Of a DNA stretch of 64,000 nucleotides, positions 43,215-51,808 are shown one piece after another. The stretch covers positions 124,001 to 188,000 of the forward strand of contig NZ_CAMLIG010000005.1 of assembly GCF_946480185.1 (NCBI RefSeq). The letters are read 5' to 3'. A model generated the notes under the pieces. It saw only the letters and a list, made by a program, of their open reading frames with translations. It did no database searches and had not been told where the DNA came from. The DNA comes from an uncultured Pedobacter sp. (GTDB taxonomy: Bacteria > Bacteroidota > Bacteroidia > Sphingobacteriales > Sphingobacteriaceae). Position numbers and translations under genes: made by a program. Numbering within the stretch: the first letter of the stretch is position 1; the number at the start of each line of letters is the position of its first letter.

Positions 43215-44087
43215 TCAAAAGTTTGCCGCATTGCGGTGCATTTCATCTTCGAGCCGCTGCCTAATTTTATCATACAACTTTTCCGGTATCAGGCCGGAAT
43301 CTTTTCTGTTGGCAAATAGCTTATCCTGAACACTGCGAATATCCTGCGTCTTTATTTCATTGTTTTCCAGGATGCTTTCTATAGACTCCGCTAAGTTGTT
43401 CGCTGTTTCGATGGCTTTATTTTGATCTAAAATTATTTTAACGGCCACGGTAAACACGGGCAAACAGCTCATAAACAATTTCACAACGAAGTCCCAGAAT
43501 GAATAATTGAAAAACAACGCCGAAATTACCAATAAAAGAAAAACTGCCAGGCTGACCTTATAAACTAATTTTTTGAAGTGATTCCTTATTGCCTGGTCAT
43601 AGTTAAGATTGGTTTTCTGGCACAGCAAGACGGCTGTAAGATGATCCTTGGCAGCCAGTTCAGTAGGGTACCAATCGTATAACTTATTCAGGTCGGCCAC
43701 GGACTCCTTCAGTTTCGCCGCATAGGTATTGATGGTTTCCTGCTTAGGCTTTTTCCCAACGACTATGCGGTGCCAGTCTAGCTGGTATACATCACAATCG
43801 AATTGCTCCTGAATTTTAGCTGCATCTGTTTTGTATCCGTTGATCACCACGTTAACCAGCAACAATTCCAAGATGACCACACCAACGGAATAAACATTTA
43901 CGAAAGCGGTAATGTCAATTCCAAATATGGCGAAGCCGATTTTTACAAATGCAAGAACAACCGTTAATGGTACAGCAAGCAGAATCATGAAATTAAAAGC
44001 CTTCTTCGCCTCGATGTACAACTGTTTTTGCGCGGCAAGCCTGTCTATATTCTGTGGCAGGTTTTGCCTGGTAAAGATTGTTTCCAT
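43215..44087 (-). CDS. S-4TM family putative pore-forming CBASS effector
   Basis: 290 residues with four membrane helices in two pairs (~33-56, 60-83, ~178-198, ~200-222). Family-specific soluble motifs are present: an N-terminal QNxPQNIDRLAAQKQLY segment, IQEQFDCDVYQLDWHRI (~95), LYDWYP (~138), and a C-terminal IRSVQDKLFANR ... IPEKLYDKIRQRLE. S-4TM proteins are effectors of type I CBASS. A cyclic nucleotide made by the adjacent CD-NTase upon infection is thought to open the pore and stop the cell. The gene follows the CD-NTase stop by one base. Confidence 0.88.
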   Translation of the reverse strand: METIFTRQNLPQNIDRLAAQKQLYIEAKKAFNFMILLAVPLTVVLAFVKIGFAIFGIDITAFVNVYSVGVVILELLLVNVVINGYKTDAAKIQEQFDCDVYQLDWHRIVVGKKPKQETINTYAAKLKESVADLNKLYDWYPTELAAKDHLTAVLLCQKTNLNYDQAIRNHFKKLVYKVSLAVFLLLVISALFFNYSFWDFVVKLFMSCLPVFTVAVKIILDQNKAIETANNLAESIESILENNEIKTQDIRSVQDKLFANRKDSGLIPEKLYDKIRQRLEDEMHRNAANF

Positions 44088-44088
44088 A

Positions 44089-45084
44089 TCAAGTATATTG
44101 AGGAAAACTATCGCCGAATATCTCCCGCCATTTATTGATCGATTCTCTCATGTTATTATTGGTTTCAAATTCTAAAGCTGCTTTTGCGATATGATAGTCC
44201 TTTGCCGCTTTGTTTTTTATTTTTTCACGCTCGTCCCAGGTAAGGTGATTGATATCCCCCTGAAATCCCTTTGGGTCGCTTAAAGCATTGTGAATATTGT
44301 GGTATATATACGCTAATACATTAGGGATTTCATTAGGAGCATACGTGGAACTTGTCACGCCGGAGTTATAGTAATTGAGAATAAGATTTTCCAGGAAATA
44401 GGATTTGATGGTTGGCATGGTTGCCCTGCCTGTCCAATATTTGAAAAGCCTGATTATATCCAAAACAGAAATATTCTGCATGGCGTTGGTCCTCCGCATA
44501 CGTTCTTTATCAAACCTGGGATCAGACTTTTTCCAGTTACCGCTGCCATCCGGGATCAAATAGAAACTTTTACCGCTTGCATCCGCCGTGGTTAAAAAAC
44601 AGGGCACAATATCGAATATCCATTCATAGGAATCCAGTTTTAGCGTTGCCGCTTCCATATTACGGTTGATATCGGCTTTACCATATACTGTAATATTGCC
44701 TAAGCTGGCTTTGAACTTTTCAATTACCTTCCTGGAATTCAGGATAGCAGAATTGGCATCGCATAAATTTACCAGGGTCTTGGCATCCGGATGAACCGTT
44801 ATTTCGATATTGTCATAAAGTTCATTAAAGGTGCCGCTTTGCCCGTGCAGGATTACCATCATATCAATATCATCGAGCGGGCGGATTTTTGTTTTCCGTG
44901 AGAAGGAACCATAGTCTAAAACGCCATCCGGATGTAATTTGGGGAAATCGTCATCATCAGGAAATTTGAGAATTTGTCCTTTGAGATAGTCTCTGCTGCT
45001 TTTGGCAGTATCTGAACGGCCAGTGTCCAGTCGCACCGTATTTGCCAAAAATTCATTTAAAGCTTGAGTAACATTATTTGCCAT
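44089..45084 (-). CDS. CD-NTase (cGAS/DncV-like nucleotidyltransferase) of CBASS
   Basis: About 331 residues from the ATG at 45082-45084 (MANNVTQ); a 13-residue upstream extension is less likely. The active site shows GSFSRKTKIRPLDDIDMMV with Gly59-Ser60 and the metal ligands Asp72 and Asp74. A third acidic residue is Asp158 in WIFDIVPCF. Helical C-terminal half (~200-331) is the OAS-like part. These enzymes make cyclic di- or trinucleotides when phage infection is sensed. The clade and product cannot be told by eye. No Cap2/Cap3 genes are present, so with S-4TM this is a minimal type I CBASS. Confidence 0.9.
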   Translation of the reverse strand: MANNVTQALNEFLANTVRLDTGRSDTAKSSRDYLKGQILKFPDDDDFPKLHPDGVLDYGSFSRKTKIRPLDDIDMMVILHGQSGTFNELYDNIEITVHPDAKTLVNLCDANSAILNSRKVIEKFKASLGNITVYGKADINRNMEAATLKLDSYEWIFDIVPCFLTTADASGKSFYLIPDGSGNWKKSDPRFDKERMRRTNAMQNISVLDIIRLFKYWTGRATMPTIKSYFLENLILNYYNSGVTSSTYAPNEIPNVLAYIYHNIHNALSDPKGFQGDINHLTWDEREKIKNKAAKDYHIAKAALEFETNNNMRESINKWREIFGDSFPQYT

Positions 45085-45319
45085 ACTTTCAGATTTATTG
45101 GTTAGAACCAACAGGCATAGCATTTTTCCTTCAACTCCGCTTATATCTTCATTGCACTGTTATCCTTATTGATCTTCAATCAATTAAGGCGTGTTCATAA
45201 TCGTGCCAATACCAGTTTTCATTTGAGCAGCTTCAATTTCCAGAAAACGGAATGTCAATTTGTCGTGCTGTACAAAAGATTAGATGGCTGATGTCAGTAA
45301 GGTAGCGTACTCGTCGAAC

Positions 45320-46099
45320 TTAGCGGATGTTAAATCTGGTTTTTAAAAGCTGCCAGTCAGCGGTGAGCTTGGGATTTAGCTTGTCATAAATGCTCCCCGG
45401 TATTTCCGCAGGCAATTTACTATGCAGCGATTCATAACTCAGCCAGTTCCTATAAATATGGTGCGCATAATCTGCGGTCCTGGTTTTAAAGTCTGGGTCC
45501 TGGAACAGGAACACCCAATCTTTTTCTATGGTATTCAGGCGCGCCATCAGGATCAAATGTTTGATCAGCCCTCCTAAAATTGTCGCGGAGAACAATGCCT
45601 GCAAAACCGACAGGGCCATAGGTGCATCCTTAAAACCGATATAGGCAAAGACTGCCACGATTAACAGGACACAGAGTGGAAGGACGATTTTTCTTATAGT
45701 GATATACTTGATAAGGCTATGGGTAAAAAAGCAATTCTCAAAAAGATTTACGGCAGCTTTGTATAGGCCCTGTGCCACTTCATCATTATCAAAGTAGCCT
45801 ACTGATGACTGAAGCGCAAAGTTACTCCCAAAAGAATTGTCGAGAAAGTCGTCACGGCGTTTACCATCCGCCTGTGGGATCAGGATGTACTCAATGATGA
45901 TGTCTATAAAGAAGTAAAAGAACAAGAATATAATATTGGCGATGTTCAGGATATCATCAATATGACAGTCAATACCGAAATATTTTACAATAAACGGAAT
46001 TATGGACACGATAAGTATGCCCCAAAATGCTACCGTAAGAAAGCTTCTAAGCGCATTTATGATTTTGAAAAGGTTATAGTGAGGTGCAAATTGGGCCAT
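45320..46099 (-). CDS. Four-TM protein paired with a DUF4269-like nucleotidyltransferase
   Basis: 259 residues. Two N-terminal membrane helices (~19-41 and ~48-72), a soluble segment of ~60 residues with KRRDDFLDNSFGSNF and GYFDNDEVAQGLYKAAVNLF, two more helices (~133-152 and ~160-182) and a C-terminal soluble tail with HHIYRNWLSYESLH. The layout mirrors S-4TM effectors (helix pair, soluble, helix pair, soluble), but the sequence motifs differ. Its start lies three bases after the nucleotidyltransferase stop. By analogy it could be a membrane-damaging effector. I do not recognise a named family. Confidence 0.75.
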   Translation of the reverse strand: MAQFAPHYNLFKIINALRSFLTVAFWGILIVSIIPFIVKYFGIDCHIDDILNIANIIFLFFYFFIDIIIEYILIPQADGKRRDDFLDNSFGSNFALQSSVGYFDNDEVAQGLYKAAVNLFENCFFTHSLIKYITIRKIVLPLCVLLIVAVFAYIGFKDAPMALSVLQALFSATILGGLIKHLILMARLNTIEKDWVFLFQDPDFKTRTADYAHHIYRNWLSYESLHSKLPAEIPGSIYDKLNPKLTADWQLLKTRFNIR

Positions 46100-46102
46100 A
46101 AT

Positions 46103-46651
46103 TTAGATATCGAGCTGATGGAGGGCTTGTTCATACTGATCAATAAGTGCAAGGTACGGATTGCCATTTATGCCAAGCAACTTGCAGAAAGCTTCTTCCG
46201 TTCTGTACCCGTCTTCTTTCAGCTCGCAAATTTGGTTTTTAAACGCCGGTCCGTGGATCATAAGCAGATGGTCTTCAATTAAAAGGTGCTTATAACCCAT
46301 CTGATCCCTGGATGGTATTTGCTGGCCGAATATTTCAAACTCAAAATTACCCTCGTGAAAATTAGCGGTAACCGTCTCATTGCCGTAGATAGCCGACTGG
46401 CTGGTGACAAACCCAGGTTTTTCCCCGAGAACAGCTTTTAAATAATTCTGAAATTCCAGCTTGTCAGCATAAGAACAGATGATGTCAACATCACTATCCG
46501 GCAGGTCCAGGTCCAAAGGGAGGCTGCCGACAACTATCGGATCGTAGGCAACAAGCAGGTCCAGTAAACCGCTTTTTTTCAATGTTTGATAAAGCTGTTG
46601 CTGCCTGATTGACCCTGTTTGTAAATATTCAATATTATTAAATTCAGCCAT
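46103..46651 (-). CDS. DUF4269-like minimal nucleotidyltransferase
   Basis: 182 residues. The nucleotidyltransferase signature is VVGSLPLDLDLPDSDVDIIC (Gly42-Ser43, Asp54, Asp56), with a possible third acidic residue at Glu104/Glu106 in NFEFEIFG. The C-terminal half includes RDQMGYKHLLIEDHLL and YRTEEAFCKLLGI, as in DUF4269 proteins. The usual role of DUF4269 is unknown. Tight coupling to a four-TM gene recalls the CD-NTase/S-4TM pair just downstream, and suggests a signalling enzyme or a toxin-modifying NTase. Confidence 0.78.
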   Translation of the reverse strand: MAEFNNIEYLQTGSIRQQQLYQTLKKSGLLDLLVAYDPIVVGSLPLDLDLPDSDVDIICSYADKLEFQNYLKAVLGEKPGFVTSQSAIYGNETVTANFHEGNFEFEIFGQQIPSRDQMGYKHLLIEDHLLMIHGPAFKNQICELKEDGYRTEEAFCKLLGINGNPYLALIDQYEQALHQLDI

Positions 46652-46717
46652 TTATGTAAAAAGACCTAAGGTAGGATTTATTCGTGTATAAATTGACCAT
46701 CATACAGCTTACGTCAA

Positions 46718-47527
46718 TCACCAGCTTTCATCGATACGAAGGTATTTACGGATATCCTTCCGCAGTTTGTCCAGCGTGGGCCGGTGATGTGCCCTGTTAT
46801 GGTTAAAATCATTATAGACGCCAACCGGATCAAACACCGGTGCCGATTGGTTAGCGAAATAATGTCTGCCAAATTCGATCATAAAAGCTTCTAATTCGTG
46901 TTTAAGGATGATCGTCAGATTGCTGTTAATATCGTTACTAAGTTCTTTAAGGGTTACCTGCAGGCTTGTGGGCATAAAAGGATCAACGCTAAACTCACTT
47001 ATTTTTTTGCTGAATTCAAAATTAACCTTGGTAAGGTAGATCTTATCTACTTCGACAACACCGGCTTTAAGCAATTCGAATTGTTCCTTACCCGGATATT
47101 TATCAGGAGCATCTGATTCTTTTGGCGCGTCTTTAAAAGAACTTACAATCTGCACATCCTTAAGGATATTACCGCTGCCGCAGGGGATCCAGCTGGAGAT
47201 CTCGCCGCCCATCTTCTCCATGAGCTCCTTGTGGCCCTTAAATACAAACCCGTAAGCATCAAGCACCATCATCACATTTAGCTGAACCAGGTGTGTATAA
47301 TCCAGCCCGGTGTCGAACGAATGATCGTGCTCTTTCAGCAATTGTAAAAAGTTAGACAATAATTCAGACTGCTTTTTTATTACCTCTGATCGAATGGGTT
47401 GCAAAACGGTTGCCCGTGCTCTCCTGTAGGTGAGTATGGCCACAATGGTAGCCGTTGCTGTAAAAACAAGGGTAGAAATATCCTTTAACCAGCTAATATT
47501 TTCCTGTATGTATTTGATCACCTCCAT
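46718..47527 (-). CDS. Single-TM hypothetical protein of the defence block
   Basis: 269 residues. One N-terminal membrane helix (~14-33, LKDISTLVFTATATIVAILT) is followed by a long helical cytoplasmic region (~40-269) without recognisable motif. The gene lies 18 bases after the HEPN-GNAT gene and 66 bases before the DUF4269 gene on the same strand. Membrane-anchored helical proteins of this shape are common beside defence effectors, but no function can be assigned from the sequence. Confidence 0.7.
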   Translation of the reverse strand: MEVIKYIQENISWLKDISTLVFTATATIVAILTYRRARATVLQPIRSEVIKKQSELLSNFLQLLKEHDHSFDTGLDYTHLVQLNVMMVLDAYGFVFKGHKELMEKMGGEISSWIPCGSGNILKDVQIVSSFKDAPKESDAPDKYPGKEQFELLKAGVVEVDKIYLTKVNFEFSKKISEFSVDPFMPTSLQVTLKELSNDINSNLTIILKHELEAFMIEFGRHYFANQSAPVFDPVGVYNDFNHNRAHHRPTLDKLRKDIRKYLRIDESW

Positions 47528-47545
47528 GGACAGTTCGCTTAGCTA

Positions 47546-49423
47546 TTATGAATTTAAATCAGGTCCAAGTTCGTCGATGAACAGCCGCAGATCGGGCTTT
47601 TCAGGTAAATCTCTCAAAAAGACCCTGAGATCGTTTCCACTCTTTACGCTTTTCCATGTAGCCCCGACTTGCTTAAATCTGCGGTTCTCCAGACTGTTTA
47701 TCATGCTGTTGCCCGCTCTGATTTCAGTGGTAGCCATTAACCTGCCTTCACCAAAACTTTTGAGTAAATGATTCACAATGGTTGAAGAAAATCTTTTACC
47801 TTCATATTCAGGTTCGGTGAAAAAATAACCCACTTCCCATTCATAGTCATTTGCGAGTGCCGGCAGGTTGGCTTTTGCTGTTCCGAAATCGCTTGGCGTT
47901 TTTGGTTTTATAGCCCCGATGGCCACAGGCTGTCCCCACGAAAATCCCATCCCTATGAGTTTGCACCGTTTCACTTTCGCTACCGTCGGGTCAAGTACTT
48001 TATTTTGCTTTTCCAACAGCTCAACAAAACTATTGATTTCATCATCTGTAAAGTCTGACGGCTTGCCGATCTTAAACGACTGGTCATTTACCCAGGGTAC
48101 CAGTACGCCCGTATTTCTCCAGGCATTCCCGTCTGTCCGGTTATTGTACTTACCCTTATAACCTAATATATATAACAGGGACAGCTCGACGTACCAAATC
48201 CCAAGCTGAAGCGCCTGGTATTTCGCCCGAAGCGTAATTTTCTTCAGTTCAGCCCGCTTGGTCTCCTGGCCATGAACAAGTGCATTTCTTATTTTCACAA
48301 AAACTTCCGGCCCATCCTGCACATTGGGGATAGCAGCAAGTTCCTTAAAAGGAGGCGGAACGGCCGTATTGATCCTGAACTGATAAATTAATAAACGGAT
48401 CTTATTTGCAGCGGACATACCCTCCGCATCGCCACCAATTATAACTTTCTGATGTTCCACGATCAGCCAATTGTAGATCAGTTCCAAAGCTGTTTGGATC
48501 AGAATGATGGAACCATCCACCATTCCTGCGTTGGAGTTGGCTTCCACATACCAGTGGATCGCTGTACTCAGGAAATCCTGGTCTGACTCCTCCTTCCAAA
48601 GTTTGTTGTAGGATTTCCAAAGCTGAGGCAGATCATTTAGAAACAGGATGTCGGACCAGCAATTGACATGTTTATGAATATCGATGGTATAGTTGGAGTA
48701 GTCCGTCCAAATATTCTGGCCCTCGTAGGCGCCGGTGTAAAACATCGGTGCCACTCTTCTCCCGTTCAGAAAATAGAGGAAATGATGAAAACGATCATGC
48801 CATTTGTGCAATTCTGCTAAATTGATCGGTCCCTTTTTCTTAGTAATTTTTCCGGCATAGGTGATCAAATAGCCGCCACTGTCATTAAGCCTCTCTTTTC
48901 GTTCTTTGTAGTCCCCCAGTTTATCAATTACGATATTATAGGGTTTGTCATCTAGAACCAGCCTCGACTTCTGCATTTTAACGCCCGTGGGCGTTATGTC
49001 TTTCACTGACCCACCGAGGAACTCGCGCATATTGGGAATTGAAAAGCTGACCTCAGTTACTGGAATACTGCTCTCTCCCCAAATAAATGCGTTCCCTTCG
49101 CCGCTGCAGGTCGGCTTATCGGTAAGGTCGATACCGGTAACATATATTTTGCCGGTTACTCTATTATCAATCAATATTTCACATTGTTCCAGCCAATTAA
49201 GCTTTGGATTTGGATCATCGACAAAAGAGCCTGTAAATTTTACCCCCATGTCCGGAAACCACTTGAAATATATCTCTCCATTTATCTTGTACGTTTTTCC
49301 CTGATTTCTAAGCGCAAAATCCCCCGTATAGATTTGAATAGTATCATTTGGATTTTCCATTGAAACCGGGGACAAGTTCCGTAGCGGTATATCTTTGAGT
49401 TGTTCGAGTAGTTGTTTGGACAT
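47546..49423 (-). CDS. Fusion of a beta-rich domain, a HEPN-like domain and a GNAT acetyltransferase
   Basis: 625 residues with three apparent parts. The first ~180 are beta-rich (TGDFALRNQGKTYKINGEI, MGVKFTGSFVDD) and loosely recall the N-terminal domain of ApeA-type proteins. The middle (~215-450) is helical and carries IRNALVHG with Arg379 and His384, an Rx4H HEPN ribonuclease motif. The end (~485-612) looks like a GNAT acetyltransferase: YEWEVGYFFTEPEYEGKRFS (CoA-binding region, near residue 541), then NSMINSLENRRFKQVG and a final LRVFLRDL. A HEPN RNase joined to an acetyltransferase is unusual; the GNAT may acetylate tRNA or regulate the HEPN part. 50 bases after the protease gene, same strand. 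Confidence 0.78.
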   Translation of the reverse strand: MSKQLLEQLKDIPLRNLSPVSMENPNDTIQIYTGDFALRNQGKTYKINGEIYFKWFPDMGVKFTGSFVDDPNPKLNWLEQCEILIDNRVTGKIYVTGIDLTDKPTCSGEGNAFIWGESSIPVTEVSFSIPNMREFLGGSVKDITPTGVKMQKSRLVLDDKPYNIVIDKLGDYKERKERLNDSGGYLITYAGKITKKKGPINLAELHKWHDRFHHFLYFLNGRRVAPMFYTGAYEGQNIWTDYSNYTIDIHKHVNCWSDILFLNDLPQLWKSYNKLWKEESDQDFLSTAIHWYVEANSNAGMVDGSIILIQTALELIYNWLIVEHQKVIIGGDAEGMSAANKIRLLIYQFRINTAVPPPFKELAAIPNVQDGPEVFVKIRNALVHGQETKRAELKKITLRAKYQALQLGIWYVELSLLYILGYKGKYNNRTDGNAWRNTGVLVPWVNDQSFKIGKPSDFTDDEINSFVELLEKQNKVLDPTVAKVKRCKLIGMGFSWGQPVAIGAIKPKTPSDFGTAKANLPALANDYEWEVGYFFTEPEYEGKRFSSTIVNHLLKSFGEGRLMATTEIRAGNSMINSLENRRFKQVGATWKSVKSGNDLRVFLRDLPEKPDLRLFIDELGPDLNS

Positions 49424-49473
49424 ATTAGAATGTTGCTATTAAATTGAACTGTTTTGTCACAATACCAAGCTAA

Positions 49474-50289
49474 TCATGAACCGCTGATTAGGGTAAAGGA
49501 TAGGTTATTTTCCTTTAATCTTTCCGCTACATGGGCAGCTGAAATTCCGGCATCCTTTGAAATTAACATACCAATGAGGTTACCGTCGACAGAGATTGGC
49601 CCCCCACTATAGTCCTTTGGCTCCCCATCAAAAAGGGGATAGTTAAATCTAAAGCCATTAGTAAACATACCATCGGGGCTGAATTCAAATATCTTTTCAA
49701 GTCCAGCACTGTTAAACTTGCCATTAAGTTTTGAATAGTTCATTCTAGACAAATCCCTTTCTTCTTCCGTTAACTCCGCTGTTTCTATTTCAGGAATTAA
49801 TAATTCTCCCTTATTATAGACTATCAAATCATCTTCAGAGGCGGCGTCAGCTTCTTCTGAGCTATCGTCGTAAAGATCATCAATGCTCATGAGTGGCTGG
49901 TCGTCGGCAGCACCTTCGACATATTTTTTTCTGGCAAAGCCTTCCGTTAACAAATTTGTGCCTTCAGAAATACAAGTTGTATCTAAATTAAAAAACAGAT
50001 TTTCACATCCGAGTACCAGGCGACCGATATAAAGGTCTTTATGGATCGGTGGAATCTGATTTTCCATATCCTCCCGCTCCCGGAAGATTTGGGTGATCGG
50101 CACTTTCTGGTAATCGATAATGGCATAATATGTACGTTCTTGTCCATTTAGGTCCTTTTTGAAGGTATGTGCGGCAGTAACAAAAATGCCATCTTTATTG
50201 ATAAAAAATGCAGTGCCTATATTTATCCACGGTTCTTTAAGGTCGTCATATCCTACGATTGGAAATACTGCTGGTATAAGTTTTTTCAA
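49474..50289 (-). CDS. Trypsin-like serine protease with acidic insert
   Basis: 271 residues, starting at a TTG (50287-50289). The chymotrypsin-fold catalytic triad is visible: INIGTAFFINKDGIFVTAAH with His41, IHKDLYIGRL with Asp85, and DYSGGPISVDGNLIGML with Ser228 (Gly of the common GDSGGP is Tyr). No signal peptide, so it is probably cytosolic. An acidic, likely disordered insert (~132-152, DDSSEEADAASEDD) precedes the second barrel. Intracellular trypsin-like proteases occur as effectors or activators in several phage-defence systems. It is the first gene of the leftward five-gene block. Confidence 0.82.
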   Translation of the reverse strand: MKKLIPAVFPIVGYDDLKEPWINIGTAFFINKDGIFVTAAHTFKKDLNGQERTYYAIIDYQKVPITQIFREREDMENQIPPIHKDLYIGRLVLGCENLFFNLDTTCISEGTNLLTEGFARKKYVEGAADDQPLMSIDDLYDDSSEEADAASEDDLIVYNKGELLIPEIETAELTEEERDLSRMNYSKLNGKFNSAGLEKIFEFSPDGMFTNGFRFNYPLFDGEPKDYSGGPISVDGNLIGMLISKDAGISAAHVAERLKENNLSFTLISGS

Positions 50290-50671
50290 TGTTATATCTG
50301 GTTTAAGTTATGTGAGTTATCTCTACTACAAATATACTTAATTCACAACTCAATGACAGAGATGTCCGTCTGGAGGTCAGGTCATAATCAGCTCTATTTC
50401 TAATTTGCTCAACTGGGTTGAATCAAATTTTTACCAATCTAATCGCTTGAATTACCAAAAACAATTCAATTATATAGAATAATCGGACTATAAATTTTGC
50501 TATCAATAAAGGATAACTGAACATTATCTTTGAGTGCCAATATTTTTACTGATATATCTCAACTATGGTTTACGGCGATAGCTGGTACTTATCAAAAATT
50601 TAAGATAATTCGAAATGAGCTCAGATGGTGTAGAAGATAAAATCAAAGATTCTAAGTCCTCTACTTTATAT
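50290..50671. other. Non-coding stretch upstream of the leftward defence block
   Basis: About 380 AT-rich bases lie between the protease start and the end of the decayed integrase. Apart from the promoter-like element at 50329-50336 I see no gene or repeat; the short open frames here have no protein character. Confidence 0.5.
50329..50336 (-). promoter_or_regulatory. Possible -7 element of the protease/HEPN-GNAT operon
   Basis: Read leftward this is TATATTTG, matching the Bacteroidota TAnnTTTG -7 consensus, 40 bases before the TTG start of the protease. No TTTG box is found at the usual distance, so the assignment is tentative. Confidence 0.4.
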
Positions 50672-51780
50672 TTATCCCAATTTACTTCTCAAATCCTCCA
50701 TATCATCACTTATTTTATGATCCGAGACCTTAGCGTAAATCTGGGTTGTTTTTATACTAGAATGCCCCATCATCTTCGCCACTATTTCTATCGGGACTCC
50801 ATTATTAAGCGTCACAGTAGTTGCAAAAGTATGCCGAGCAATATGAAAGGTTAATAGTTTATCAACTCCGCACAGATCGGCAATCTCTTTTAAATAAGCA
50901 TTCATTTTTTGATTACTGATGACGGGAAGTAATAAATCATCTGCGATGCATTTTGGATGGGTTTCATATTTCTGGATAATCGACAATGCCATTGGAAGTA
51001 ACGGAATTCTGGATAGGCTATCCGCTTTCTGCCTGTGGATGTAGATCCATAACCTTCCATCAATTCTTTTTCTCTTTCGGATTGTTTCAATTTTTGACAT
51101 CCACATACGAAAGACCTGTATAACAGATGAATGAAATATGTCCCTTATATTGTATAACCTTTCAATTGGAAATTGTTTTTGTAGCAATACTTGCCAAGTC
51201 ATCTTTAGTTAAAACTATTCTATCGACTTTAGTTGTTTTAGGATTGTAGTTTATGTAGGGGTCAACGGTTCGCCACCCGTTCCCTAAATAAATCCGAACA
51301 ATCTTTCCTAAGTTTTTGATGTATTTGATTGCTGAATTATTTGCACAGTTACGTACGCCTCCGCAGATAATATTCAAATTCATTCAAAAACTCAAAGTTA
51401 ATCTTGAGTACCGGAAGATCCGAAACGTTTTATTTCCATTCCATAAAATCACTGGTGTGAATCAAATCAGTTTCATTACGCTGAAGAGTGCTCTTTTCAA
51501 ACTCTTGCCCAACTAAGCTCCGTATTTTTTAATTGTGGTTCTCAAAACAGATACCAAGGTTCTAACTTTTTCCGCTTTTCCAATAAAGCAGTTTTTCAAT
51601 ATATCACCCTTAATGTTTTCTTAAGTTGCTGACATCTTCAAGTGCAATTCATAAATTTCAAACTTAACATCGTCTAAAAAGCCATTCAATGTTTTAAAGA
51701 TTGCTTTTGATCCTATAGCCCTGGCTTGATCCTGTATTTCATCTTTCAGGATCGCATTAACTAATAATTGTTAAATATAA
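50672..51780 (-). pseudogene. Decayed second tyrosine integrase
   Basis: The leftward sequence reads as a Bacteroidota integrase broken by several stops and frameshifts. The arm/core N-terminal part is recognisable in pieces from 51780 (VNAILKDEIQDQARAIGS, later RTTIKKYGA). A middle piece at 51383-51162 has CANNSAIKYIKNLGKIVRI and VDRIVLTKDDLASIATK. The catalytic end at 51202-50672 has HIARHTFATT, MGHSSIKTTQIYAKV and a normal stop. The final 176 codons are intact, but the protein as a whole cannot be made. It is not closely similar by eye to the intact integrase at 15071, so it probably came from a different element. Confidence 0.88.
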
Positions 51781-51808
51781 AATCCACTAAGTTGTATACA
51801 AATTTATG

